Shown in pieces: positions 15,344 through 23,858 of a stretch of 41,983 nt of DNA (position 1 is the first letter of the stretch; each line of letters begins with the position of its first letter). The stretch is from contig VFZL01000036.1 of the NCBI GenBank assembly GCA_016871175.1, forward strand, positions 1 through 41,983, written 5' to 3'. Under the pieces are notes generated by a model, which ran no database searches, was not told the origin of the DNA, and was given only the letters and a program-made list of their open reading frames with translations. The translations under genes and the position numbers were made by a program. The stretch is from Acidimicrobiia bacterium (GTDB lineage Bacteria > Acidobacteriota > Vicinamibacteria > Vicinamibacterales > CAVVIG01).

Positions 15344-15835
15344 ATGCGAATCAGACTCGCTCAGACGCTTCTCGTCGTCGTCGGTCTTCTCGCGTTGGCT
15401 CTCGGAACATCTGCCCTAGCTCAGGGTAATTCGACGGTTGGCAACTGGAGATTGAATCTCGCAAAGTCGAAATACAGCCCCGGCCCGCCCCCAAAGAGCA
15501 CGACCATCAAGATCGAACCGGCCGGCTTGGGCAGGGTCATCACCACCGTGGACGCCGTTGCCGCGGACGGCACGAAGCAGCGCTGGACCTATGCCGGAGG
15601 CTACGACGGCAAGGACTCGCCGATCATGGGCAACAATCCCAATGGCGACACGGTCTCTCGAAAGCGCGTCAATCTATCGACGACCGAGGCGACGTTCAAG
15701 AAGGCCGGCAAGGTGACGGTGGTCAATACCGTCGTGGTGTCGGCCGACGGCAAAACGCTCACCGTCACCGCGAAGGGGACCGATCCGCAGGGTCGAGCCG
15801 TCGACAATCTGCAGGTGTACGACCGGCAGCCGTAA
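15344..15835 (+). CDS. Secreted small hypothetical protein with a WRLNLAKSKYSPGP motif
   Basis: This 163-residue protein starts at ATG 15344, 4 nt after GGGAGG. A clear signal peptide (LLVVVGLLALALGTSALAQ) ends near residue 27. The mature domain begins VGNWRLNLAKSKYSPGPPP and has alternating beta-strand sequence with KQRWTYAGGYDGKDSPIMG and ADGKTLTVTAKGTD. The W-x-LNxxKSKYxPGPxP motif is known to me from secreted proteins of Acidobacteriota of unknown function. The fold is probably a small lipocalin-like or beta-sandwich domain in the periplasm. It stands alone with about 210 bp of non-coding sequence before it. Confidence 0.75.
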   Translation: MRIRLAQTLLVVVGLLALALGTSALAQGNSTVGNWRLNLAKSKYSPGPPPKSTTIKIEPAGLGRVITTVDAVAADGTKQRWTYAGGYDGKDSPIMGNNPNGDTVSRKRVNLSTTEATFKKAGKVTVVNTVVVSADGKTLTVTAKGTDPQGRAVDNLQVYDRQP

Positions 15836-16187
15836 CCTTGTTCTGCGTTCCTGGATCGTGAGCGTGGCCATCGCCACGGCCTTGAGGATCGGGAGCGGTG
15901 CCCGCCTGTGCGTGCGCCTGGCGATCCGGGCGCGGCGCTCCGGCAATCGGTACTGATTCAGCGCGGACAGGCTATGGATTGCCGCACCGGAACACCGTCG
16001 AAACCCTGGTCGCCGAGAGAGGGTCGACATCGGCCTTCGTCATTTCCATGTAGGTCTTGCGTTCGCCGTCGATCGTGAGACCGCCCACTATGAGGGCGAA
16101 CGCGGCGAGGCGTTGTGTCGTCGTGGGAAACCTCCGCCTGCGTTCGAGGGGGCGCAGCCGAGCCGACCGAGACTTCCTGGACCCGCC
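15836..16187. other. Intergenic region without a convincing gene
   Basis: On the minus strand a frame from about 16150 to 15972 reads TTTQRLAAFALIVGGLTIDG then ERKTYMEMTKADVD, preceded by GGAGG but with ACG where a start codon would be. It could be a start-lost remnant of a small exported protein. Nothing else was recognised. Confidence 0.3.
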
Positions 16188-17231
16188 CTACTTGGCGCGC
16201 TTCTGGTCCGCGGCGCGCGCGCCCCTGAGGATGTTGACCAGACCGTAATTCCCCTCATGGCACGCGTACTCGTGGAGCGGGCCCTCGGAGCGAATCATCG
16301 GGAGTTCGACGGTCCAGGGCGCCGTCCAGGTGGCCGGATCGCTGACCGTGAACGTGTAGTCGATGCGGTCAGCGCTCACGCGCGTGAACCGTTCGACTAC
16401 GCGCAACGACTCGGTGGCGCCCTGGAACGCGGTCTTCTCGCTGAAGTTCGTCGTCTCGACCACGAGCGTGTCGCCTTCCCAGCGGCCCCGGGAGATCCCG
16501 CCCCACTGGCGGATGCTCGCCGCCGCGGATGGACGGCCGTCGGTCGGTATCAGGCGCGGGAGATTCGTCGCCAACTCACGCACGATCGTGACGTAGCCTG
16601 CCGACTGCAGGATCTGCGTGACGTCGTTGTAGGGTGGAGGCATCATCGGTGGCCCCTCGTGAGTCCAGACGATGCACCGCTCCTGCAGTGGACGACCGGC
16701 GTAGCTGTCGAAGTTGACAGCGGCCCGACGAGCCGCCGCGCGTTTCTGTCCCTCCTCGGTGAGCGGTGGGAAACGACCGTTTGGCGGGTCGACGATGAGC
16801 GAGGTTCGGCGGGAGGTCAGCGTCTTCGGGCGGCTGGTCGTCAACCACTGGGCGTTGTCGTAGTGAGTGGGATCGGCCTGTTCGACGTTGCTCTCTCGAT
16901 CGTGATCGGCTGCCGCGAAAATACCCCCGCGAAGCGGATCGACGTTGGGCTGCGACAGCAGCGCGGTCAGCCTCGCGGCTTCCTCGTCCGTCAGAAACGG
17001 CTGGTTCGCGTATCGGTCCGGACGCTGGAGCGGCGTGAACGTCTGCGTCGTCCAGTAGCCCTGGAGATCGGGGCGACCATCCAGCTTGCGCGGAATGGCA
17101 CCGGCCTTCGGCGACGACTGCGTCCGAACGGGCACGGGCGCCAGCAGCCATGCAACCATCACGAGAAACGCGGCAGCACATCGCGTCGACAGCACCGTCG
17201 CGCAGTTGGAATCGGCTACTGGATTAGGCAC
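16188..17231 (-). CDS. Secreted protein of a GRWEGDTLVV family, paralogue 1
   Basis: This 347-residue protein starts at GTG 17231, with GAGGAGG 9 nt upstream, and overlaps the end of the response regulator gene by 8 bp. The N-terminus has a signal peptide (FLVMVAWLLAPVPVRTQ). Conserved blocks are DGRPDLQGYWTTQTFTPLQR, RTSLIVDPPNGRFPPLT, SRGRWEGDTLVVETTNFS, RVVERFTRVSADRIDYTFTV, and LHEYACHEGNYG near the C-terminus. The paralogue at 23859-24953 shares all of these. The family is common in Acidobacteriota and has no known function; the W, D and H conservation suggests a secreted ligand-binding or enzymatic beta-rich domain. Overlap with the regulator implies co-translation. Confidence 0.82.
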   Translation of the reverse strand: MPNPVADSNCATVLSTRCAAAFLVMVAWLLAPVPVRTQSSPKAGAIPRKLDGRPDLQGYWTTQTFTPLQRPDRYANQPFLTDEEAARLTALLSQPNVDPLRGGIFAAADHDRESNVEQADPTHYDNAQWLTTSRPKTLTSRRTSLIVDPPNGRFPPLTEEGQKRAAARRAAVNFDSYAGRPLQERCIVWTHEGPPMMPPPYNDVTQILQSAGYVTIVRELATNLPRLIPTDGRPSAAASIRQWGGISRGRWEGDTLVVETTNFSEKTAFQGATESLRVVERFTRVSADRIDYTFTVSDPATWTAPWTVELPMIRSEGPLHEYACHEGNYGLVNILRGARAADQKRAK

Positions 17232-17967
17232 GGTGTCTCGCCTCCTCGGTGGCGTCAATACCGACCGGAACCGGCGGAGCGCCTGAAGCAAGCCGGTCGG
17301 CGCTGTCAGGCGTAAACGAGTACCCATCTCCATACACGGTGTGAATGTAGCGTGGATGGTGCGCGTCCGGCTCGATCTTCCGGCGCAGGCGCGCGACCGC
17401 GTGATCGACGGACCGCGTGTTGGGCATCGCGGCGAAGCCCCACACTTCACGAAGCAGCTCGGCTCGGCTGACCACGCGCCCGGACCGCTCCGACAGGTAC
17501 TTCAACAGCTCGAACTCGCGGTGGCTGAGGTCCACGCGATCGGGCCCATTCCACGCCTGCAACGTCTGCAGGTCGACCGTGATGCGCCCGACCGCGAGGC
17601 GTGACAGACATGCCTGCGCGCGCCGCAGCACGCCGTGCACGCGTATGACCAACTCGTCGAGGTCGAACGGCTTGGTGACGAAATCGTCGGCCCCCGCATT
17701 CAGCGCGCGCATCGCGTCGCTGCGCGAGGTCAACATGATGAGTGGTGTGTGTCGCCGCCCTCGCAACGCCACACTTAGGTCGAAGCCCGACTGGTCCAGC
17801 AGCTTCACGTCCAACACGATGACGTCCGGCGCGGAACTGTTCGCCTTCGACAAAGCGGTATGGCCGTCAGACGCGTACTGCACGCCGAACCCTGCTGCGG
17901 CGAGACCCTCCTCGAGGATCCGTGTCTGCACGGCGTCATGCTGAACGATGAGGACTTGCCGTTTCAC
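17224..17967 (-). CDS. OmpR/PhoB-family response regulator
   Basis: A 247-residue two-domain regulator. The start is GTG 17967, with GGAG 7 nt upstream. Residues 1-118 are a receiver domain with the phosphoacceptor Asp53 in VIVLDVKLL, the conserved MLTSR switch residue and the Lys in FVTKPF. The acidic pocket reads QHDA, so one of the two usual acidic residues is replaced by His, which may lower phosphorylation. Residues 125-225 form the winged-helix DNA-binding domain: DLSHREFELLKYLSERSGRV, SRAELLREVWG, RSVDHAVARLRRKIEPD and YIHTVYGDGYSF. No histidine kinase is adjacent. The 3' end overlaps the next secreted-protein gene, a possible target or partner. Confidence 0.92.
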   Translation of the reverse strand: MKRQVLIVQHDAVQTRILEEGLAAAGFGVQYASDGHTALSKANSSAPDVIVLDVKLLDQSGFDLSVALRGRRHTPLIMLTSRSDAMRALNAGADDFVTKPFDLDELVIRVHGVLRRAQACLSRLAVGRITVDLQTLQAWNGPDRVDLSHREFELLKYLSERSGRVVSRAELLREVWGFAAMPNTRSVDHAVARLRRKIEPDAHHPRYIHTVYGDGYSFTPDSADRLASGAPPVPVGIDATEEARHRA

Positions 17968-18084
17968 TCGAGCTCTCCGGATGTCGCCCCCCGGTGGCCG
18001 AATGGTTCCTGAAACGACGAACCGCCGGGCCGGTGCGAGGAGCACCAATCCCGGCGGCACGATTCTAGCCCCAATTGGGCGAGG

Positions 18085-21051
18085 TTAGAAGCGGAACTGG
18101 ATCCCGAAGCGCGCGTTCCGCCCGCCCTGGACCGACGTCGGACGCAGCCAGGTGGCGCCGCTGTTGGCAACGGAGTACGCCTGGTTCACTTGGTTGATGC
18201 TGCGGATGTTGCCGATGTTCTCGAACTCGGCCAGAGCCGTCAGACGGTACTTGCCCATGTTCATGACCTTCGAGAATCGGACATCGAACACCTTGAAGTA
18301 CTGCTGGTAGATCCGATTCGGCTCGAGCAGGTTGACCTGGATGAACGAAGGGTTTGATGCCGCGCTGTTGAACTGCCCCGAGCCGCCGGTAATCGTTCGC
18401 CCTGCCAGAGCCGCAGTCACCGGCATGTTGGCCGCAAAGTAGGGCGCGACAACCGTCAGGCCGGCGCCAGGCGCGTCGAAGATGAAGAAGTTGCTGGCGA
18501 TCGAAATGTTGTACTTCAGCGGTATACCGGCCGAAATCTTGAAGATGTGCCGGAACGGCGTCTCCTGATCGCAGAATCGGAGGTCGTTCGGGTTCTCCTG
18601 CGCGTTGGTGCAGCTATTCGTCCGCGTCTTGTTCGTGGTGAAGCTCGTCATCGCGAACGCTCGTCGCGGCAAGGTGATGTTCGCGCTCACCTCGTAGCCG
18701 TTGTAGATGCGGAACTCACCCGAATTGACCAGCATGCCCTCGCGCACGCCCACCTTGGCCGGGTTGAGGTTGTAGAGCGTGATCGCTTCGCGGCCACCGT
18801 TCGGCAGGCGCGAATCGGCCGGACCGATGAACGTGAACGGCGTCCAGTCGCTGCCAGGCATACCGGCGGTTCCGACGGGCGAGGTCGCCAGGTTGTCCGT
18901 GAACGCGAGGTCGAAGTAGCGACGACGATAGTAGCCGCCCCCTACGCGCACGCGCGGGAAGAGCTCGTGGTCGGCCGTCACTTCGTACGTCCAGTTCTTG
19001 TCGCGTCTCAGGTCTGGATCCATGCGGTCGGTGCCAGAGAGCGTGCCAAACCGCGCGTTGGCCGGAGGACCGATTTCAGCGAACTGCGGCGTGGGACGGC
19101 CATTGACCATCGACACGACGGTGCCGTCACCGTTGAGGTCGGTCCACGTGCGGTTGTCACCCAGGCTGAAGATGGGATTGAACTGCGAGGTTCGTGAGAG
19201 CGCGTGCCCCGCCACGAACTTGCCGGCGAACGCTTTGACGGCAGTCTTCCCGGTGCCGAAGATGTCCCACGCAAAGCCAGTGCGCGTGGCCCAGTCGAGC
19301 CAGTTCGGTGTATTCCCGATCGGCGCGGGCATGATGACTTCTGGAGTGAAGAACGATTCCGGGTTGGTCTGGGCCGGGATTCCTGCGCGGAAATGGTCGA
19401 ACCGCGCACCGAGGTTGATGGTCAACCGCTTGACGCGCCATTGGTCCTGCACGTAGGCACCGCCGTCGAAGTTGAGCTCCATCAAGTTCCTGGCCGTCCC
19501 GTTCATGACCAGGACATCGAGCGGCACACCATTGACGGTACGGCGTCGCAAGATGTCCGCGTTGTACGGGTTCGCCTGCTGGGCGGTCGCCCAGCGGTCC
19601 TCGAACCCCGTCTTGAACGAGTGCGAGCCAGTGATGTACGACAGTGAGAACCGAACGCTCTTCTTCTTCTCGGTGTTGCTGTAATTGAGGTTGTGGTTCT
19701 CCTCCAGGGTCCCGCGCCCGATATCGATCTTCGCGATGTCAGTGGGCGCGTTCTCCGGCTGGAACAGGACGCGGAAGTCGCCGCGCTCGTAGGAGAAGCC
19801 GCCTTCGAGCAGGATCTTGTTCGTAATGGGGGCGGTGTACTTCACCTGCGCGAGCCACGCGGGCCACAGGGGGAGGCGCCACGCCGCTTCCGGCGATGTG
19901 ATCACGCCGCCGGTGTTGTAGTTGCCACGAATGCCATCGAAGCGCGTGTTGTCGAAGCTGTAGCGGAGCTTGTGCTTCTGGGTGACCTGATGCGTGATGC
20001 GCACCGTCTGCGACAGGTTCAGGATGCCACCCGTATCGGCCGGGCACAGGTCGTTAGCGGGGCGGTTGCGGCAGCGCTCGGGCGTCGCCGGATGATCCGG
20101 CTTGAAGAACGAATCGAGAATCTGCGTATTGGCCTTGTTCCCGGACATGGAACCGAAGTACCAGAGTTTGTCCTGTTTGATCGGCCCACCGATGACCGGG
20201 TTGAAGTCGAAACTGAACTGCTGGGGCACGAACCGGAAGCCGATGTTCTGGAGGTCACCGAGGTTGTTGGATTCGAAGCGCTTGTGCCTCCCATAGGAGA
20301 CAACCTCGACTGCCGTTCTGTTGCTGCCTTCCTTCGGGATCATGTTCATGCGCACGCCGCTCAGCGCGTACTCCGCGCCCTGCGAGTCCGTGCTGTAGAC
20401 CAGCTCTTCGATCTGCGCTTCCTGCGTCTGCGTCACGCTGCCCACGCCGAGGCGACCGGTACCTCGTCCGACCAAGTGCATGCCAGACTTGAAGCCGTCG
20501 ACCATCGTGTGGCTGTCCTGCGAATCGGATCCGTGAGCGACGACGCCGGTGTTGCCGCCTGGGATGACGACGCCCGGAATCAGTGCCGCGCGTCCTTGGA
20601 CCGTGCGACCACCGGGAAGCGCCATAATCTGCTCTTTGGTCAGCACGGTCTGCGTGATGTTGTTCTGGACATCCACGATGGGCGCGGCGCCGGAGACCGT
20701 TACTGTCTCTTCGAGGGCGCCCACTTTCATCTCAGCGTTCACGGGCGCGTCGAACGTGCCCTGCAGGATGATTCCCTCGCGCTTGATCGTGTTGAAGCCC
20801 TGCATCGTGAAGGTCACGCTGTACGTGCCAGGGCGCAGCGTGGTGATGCGGTACGCGCCAGCGCCGTCGGTGTTCGCTGTGCGGACCTTCTCAATAAGGA
20901 CAGGGCTTGCCACCTCGATGGTTACGCCCGGAAGGACGCCGCCTGACGCGTCGGTCACCGTGCCTGAGATGCTCGCTTGCGCGCGAGCGGGCGCCGGGAA
21001 GAGAACGGCGGTGAAACAGACAAGAACGAAAGCGAAAGCCCATCGTGGCAT
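18085..21051 (-). CDS. TonB-dependent receptor, Oar-like, with N-terminal carboxypeptidase-regulatory domain
   Basis: A 988-residue outer-membrane transporter. The start at 21051 has GGAGG 9 nt upstream, and a signal peptide ends near ARAQ (residue 25). A carboxypeptidase-regulatory-like beta-sandwich follows (ASISGTVTDASGGVLPGVTI to about residue 105), then the plug (LEETVTVSGAAPIVDVQNN, PGGRTVQGRAALIPGVV) and a long barrel ending in GGRNARFGIQFRF with the terminal Phe. It imports an unknown substrate with energy from TonB-ExbBD. The family in Acidobacteriota is large and usually 1,000-1,200 residues, so this one is slightly short but complete. The response regulator and secreted paralogue 1 lie downstream on the same strand; a phosphotriesterase-like gene diverges from it. 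Confidence 0.92.
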   Translation of the reverse strand: MPRWAFAFVLVCFTAVLFPAPARAQASISGTVTDASGGVLPGVTIEVASPVLIEKVRTANTDGAGAYRITTLRPGTYSVTFTMQGFNTIKREGIILQGTFDAPVNAEMKVGALEETVTVSGAAPIVDVQNNITQTVLTKEQIMALPGGRTVQGRAALIPGVVIPGGNTGVVAHGSDSQDSHTMVDGFKSGMHLVGRGTGRLGVGSVTQTQEAQIEELVYSTDSQGAEYALSGVRMNMIPKEGSNRTAVEVVSYGRHKRFESNNLGDLQNIGFRFVPQQFSFDFNPVIGGPIKQDKLWYFGSMSGNKANTQILDSFFKPDHPATPERCRNRPANDLCPADTGGILNLSQTVRITHQVTQKHKLRYSFDNTRFDGIRGNYNTGGVITSPEAAWRLPLWPAWLAQVKYTAPITNKILLEGGFSYERGDFRVLFQPENAPTDIAKIDIGRGTLEENHNLNYSNTEKKKSVRFSLSYITGSHSFKTGFEDRWATAQQANPYNADILRRRTVNGVPLDVLVMNGTARNLMELNFDGGAYVQDQWRVKRLTINLGARFDHFRAGIPAQTNPESFFTPEVIMPAPIGNTPNWLDWATRTGFAWDIFGTGKTAVKAFAGKFVAGHALSRTSQFNPIFSLGDNRTWTDLNGDGTVVSMVNGRPTPQFAEIGPPANARFGTLSGTDRMDPDLRRDKNWTYEVTADHELFPRVRVGGGYYRRRYFDLAFTDNLATSPVGTAGMPGSDWTPFTFIGPADSRLPNGGREAITLYNLNPAKVGVREGMLVNSGEFRIYNGYEVSANITLPRRAFAMTSFTTNKTRTNSCTNAQENPNDLRFCDQETPFRHIFKISAGIPLKYNISIASNFFIFDAPGAGLTVVAPYFAANMPVTAALAGRTITGGSGQFNSAASNPSFIQVNLLEPNRIYQQYFKVFDVRFSKVMNMGKYRLTALAEFENIGNIRSINQVNQAYSVANSGATWLRPTSVQGGRNARFGIQFRF

Positions 21052-21264
21052 GTAAGTGTGCCTCCAGAACGCCCCAAACCCAGCAGTAGTAGACCCCGGC
21101 GAATCCTAGCAACCAGAATCCGGCCGCTTTGTCGCGCATTGTCGCTACGGTCGGGCTTCGCGCGGAGGCGCACCGAATGGTTGGATCGCCTCGAGCATAG
21201 GCAGGAGGGGTTAGGCCCCCACCCCCCACCCGTCTTGATATGCTCCCCGCCGGGAGCGTGACCT

Positions 21265-22395
21265 ATGACGCGGGTAGACGAACGACTGGGATGGACGCGG
21301 CGCGAAGCAATCGGACTCCTTGGGATGGCCCTTGCCGGCGCGTCGGCCAGGTCGGCATCGGCAGCGCCGACCTTTCCGAAGGGCGCCATCATCCGAACAT
21401 TGCTGAGGGACTACGCACCAGAAGAGCTCGGTGGCGGCGCGACGCTCTTCCACGAACACCTCTCGTTCCCGCCGGACTTCCTGCCGCGGTTCATCAAATA
21501 CAGCGCGGAGACGGCCGCGCGGAACCGTCCGCCGAACGCTCCACCACCGCCGGCGCCTCCACAGCCTCCACCCGCTCCGGCCGGGAAGTTCTTCATGCAG
21601 GACCTGGATGTCATGGCGGAGGAGATCGCGATCGCCAAACGCGAAGGCATCGCCTGCATCGTCGACGGTGGACATCCCGATATGGGACGCGACATCAACT
21701 TCCTCAAGCAGGTGTCCGAGAAGTCGGGGATGCCGATTGTCGCGGGCGCGGGCTTCTACAACGAGCCGTTCTATCCACCCGAGATCGCGACGATGAGCGA
21801 GGACCAGGTGTTCGACGCCATCATGAAACAGGTGCGGGCCGACAACATCGGCGCGTTCGGCGAGATCGGATCGTGGGACTACATCACCAAGGTCGAGCGG
21901 AAGGTGTTCCGGGCCACCGGGCGTGCGCATCTGGCGACAAACATCCCGATCTTCACGCACACCGGGATCCCAGGAAAATCTGCGCTCGAACAGCTGGACA
22001 TCATCGAGGACGTCGGCGTCGATCCGCGGCACGTCGTCATCGGACATGTTGGCAACCTGGTCGACTCCAACGTCGACGTGCACAAGGCGATCTGCCGGCG
22101 TGGTGCGTTCGTCGGATTCGATCGACAGGGTGGCCCGGGTGACACCCCGGTTGTGCCGATGGTGATGGCGCTCTTGGAGGCGGGCTTCGCCGACAACCTG
22201 CTGTTCGCGTCCGATTTCTCAAGCGCCAATCAGCTCAAGCGGAACAACAAGGAGATGGGCTACGCGAAGACACTGACGGTCTTCGTGCCAAAGGTCAAAG
22301 CGGCTGGCGCGAGCGACGAAGTGCTCCGCCAAATCATGGTCGACAATCCGCGTCGGTTCCTCGCGTTCGTGCCGAAAATCAAGCGAAAGGCTTGA
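21265..22395 (+). CDS. Phosphotriesterase-family amidohydrolase with a Pro-rich insertion
   Basis: This 376-residue exported metal-dependent hydrolase has an N-terminal RR motif and hydrophobic stretch (TRREAIGLLGMALAGASA), suggesting Tat export. Metal ligands follow the TIM-barrel pattern: H63 and H65 in LFHEHL, E200 in GAFGEIG at the position of the bridging residue (carboxylated Lys in classic phosphotriesterase), H232 in FTHTG, H261 in IGHVGN and D317 in FASDFS. Residues 89-107 are an unusual Pro-rich insertion (NAPPPPAPPQPPPAPAG). The substrate may be a lactone or phosphoester; the related PHP/lactonase group often has Glu at the bridging site. ATG 21265 is 8 nt after GGGAG. Confidence 0.88.
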   Translation: MTRVDERLGWTRREAIGLLGMALAGASARSASAAPTFPKGAIIRTLLRDYAPEELGGGATLFHEHLSFPPDFLPRFIKYSAETAARNRPPNAPPPPAPPQPPPAPAGKFFMQDLDVMAEEIAIAKREGIACIVDGGHPDMGRDINFLKQVSEKSGMPIVAGAGFYNEPFYPPEIATMSEDQVFDAIMKQVRADNIGAFGEIGSWDYITKVERKVFRATGRAHLATNIPIFTHTGIPGKSALEQLDIIEDVGVDPRHVVIGHVGNLVDSNVDVHKAICRRGAFVGFDRQGGPGDTPVVPMVMALLEAGFADNLLFASDFSSANQLKRNNKEMGYAKTLTVFVPKVKAAGASDEVLRQIMVDNPRRFLAFVPKIKRKA

Positions 22396-22620
22396 ATGGG
22401 TGATCTCGGCCATACCCGGTCCCCACAAGCTGCTCGTAGCAGTGAACCGACGCCGCCCGGCAGAGCGCCGGGAAATCCTCGAACAGACGGCGTGCATCGC
22501 CATCACCGCGAAAGACCCCATCCCAACGCGGCGACACGGCATGCGCGATTCGTAGCTCGGTCGGTGGGTGCGAGTCGTACATCGTCGGCGTCGACCGCAG
22601 CGCATGGGCGAGCAGCTCGG
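22379..22620 (-). pseudogene. C-terminal fragment of an M48-family metallopeptidase gene
   Basis: On the minus strand the frame reads MYDSHPPTELRIAHA, then a GVF...DARRLFEDFPALCRA block and a final helix with a Tyr-Glu pair. The SHPPTExRI motif is the conserved C-terminal segment of M48 peptidases, and ARRLFxDFxALxR follows it in long membrane-bound members. The catalytic HEXXH and all transmembrane segments are missing, as the sequence changes to something unrelated near 22620. The stop overlaps the end of the phosphotriesterase-like gene by 17 bp. The family assignment rests on two motifs. Confidence 0.5.
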
Positions 22621-22795
22621 ACACCTGATTGGGCGTGATCGCGGGCAGCGTCGAGGGACGTCGAGCCCCAAGCGAGGTCACCCTCTTCAAGTCGGTTGGC
22701 CTCGCCGTGGAGGACGTCGTCGCGGCGAAGCTGACCTTCGACCGCGCAGTGGAAGCCGGCGTCGGCATCGAGCTGTGGCCTTGCCTGGTCGCTAC
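22600..22795 (+). pseudogene. C-terminal fragment of an ornithine cyclodeaminase-family gene
   Basis: Plus-strand frames encode EQLGHLIG and then, after a one-base shift at TTGGG, VIAGSVEGRRAPSEVTLFKS and VGLAVEDVVAAKLTFDRAVE, ending in AGVGIEL. This is the highly conserved C-terminal segment of ornithine cyclodeaminase/mu-crystallin family proteins. About 65 of some 320 residues remain, with no Rossmann domain. It starts where the M48 fragment of the opposite strand ends, so both genes have lost their 5' parts, as expected from a deletion spanning two divergent genes. Confidence 0.65.
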
Positions 22796-22823
22796 CACCC
22801 GTGTGTCACGAAGCGGTCGGGGC

Positions 22824-23648
22824 TCAGCCGCCGAGTTTACGAATCGCCTTGCCCTGTTCATCCACCGGACGGCGCATGCGGTCGACCAGACTCGTGCGCA
22901 CGACGCTGACGAGGCTGTCGGCGATGGGGAACGGGAAATCGTTGGCCATGGCCCAAAAGGTCACGCGCGCCCTGGCTGACGTCTTGCCGGGTGCCCACGG
23001 CTGCTCGATCGCGAAATCAGGATAGATGAACAGATTGTTCACGAGCGTCGTTTCAGCCAGCGGCGCGAAGGAGAAGCGCGGCACGACGTAGAGGAGCGTC
23101 GCATCATCGTGGTCTCTGGGGTCGGCGATTTGCATGCCGCGGCGGGCCACGTCCATCGTCACCGAGACGAGCGTGTACCAGGAGACCTGTCCCGCACTGT
23201 TCAAGTTGCGCCGTCGGACCTCAATGCCGTAGGGATGCAGAGGCGGATCGGGTGCCACGCCGTGCCAACGCCGGCGCTGCCCACGATGGATCTTGATGGA
23301 GGCCACCGGTACGCGCTGCAGGCGCTTCGTGCCATCCAGCGCACGCATCACGAAAAAGTCCATGATGAGATCGTCGGCATTGGGATGCGGCAGCGCGAAG
23401 TGCAGGTAGCGGTCCTCCGGACGCGCGGGCTGCGCGAACTCGACGTCGAAGCTGCTCACACCCTTGAGGAGCGAGCGCTTCGCGAGGTAGCTCCATAGCG
23501 TTTCGATGTACCACTCGGCGGAGACGCTGCCGGCCGAATTCAGCATGTCGGGGATGATCGCCTTCCGGCGTGTTTCGAGGACGGCGGCAATGGCCCGCCC
23601 GGCCGCACCGACGGCCCGTCTCACATCGGTTGCGCGTAAAGGCTTCAT
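22824..23648 (-). CDS. Hypothetical protein, 274 aa
   Basis: I do not recognise this family. The protein begins MKPLRATDVRRAV and has no signal peptide or membrane helix. Visible stretches include SAEWYIETLWSYLAKRSLL, DRYLHFALPHPNADDLIMDF and DDATLLYVVPRFSFAPLAET, which suggest an alpha/beta or beta-rich soluble domain. It is a long, continuous frame with normal codon bias for the window, so it is likely a real gene. TAGACT about 20 nt before the ATG may be a -10 element. It stands between the decayed M48/ornithine cyclodeaminase region and secreted paralogue 2. Confidence 0.65.
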   Translation of the reverse strand: MKPLRATDVRRAVGAAGRAIAAVLETRRKAIIPDMLNSAGSVSAEWYIETLWSYLAKRSLLKGVSSFDVEFAQPARPEDRYLHFALPHPNADDLIMDFFVMRALDGTKRLQRVPVASIKIHRGQRRRWHGVAPDPPLHPYGIEVRRRNLNSAGQVSWYTLVSVTMDVARRGMQIADPRDHDDATLLYVVPRFSFAPLAETTLVNNLFIYPDFAIEQPWAPGKTSARARVTFWAMANDFPFPIADSLVSVVRTSLVDRMRRPVDEQGKAIRKLGG

Positions 23649-23858
23649 GAGGCGTGGTCAGACTCATCGGTAAGTCTAACTGAGGTGGAGCGTGCTTCCT
23701 TTCGTTCCCCGTCCCCCTGCGGCTGAAACGCGTCCGCAATTCACATTTCGGCGCACGACGAGAACGGGAACAGCGCTGACGGCCGTGTGCGCGGTGCTTG
23801 GTGGCGATCCGCCCACGACTGCGGTCAAGGCCCCCCCGACCTGCGACTTGTGACTTCG

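Noticed and set aside
15972-16150. Possible small exported protein on the minus strand (RLAAFALIVGGLTIDG, YMEMTKADVD)
   Set aside because: A GGAGG is present but the expected start codon is ACG, no ATG/GTG/TTG fits, and the family match is too short to claim a gene.
19693-20946. A 417-codon plus-strand frame inside the Oar-like receptor gene
   Set aside because: Antisense to a complete receptor with signal peptide and terminal Phe; no start signal or family similarity.
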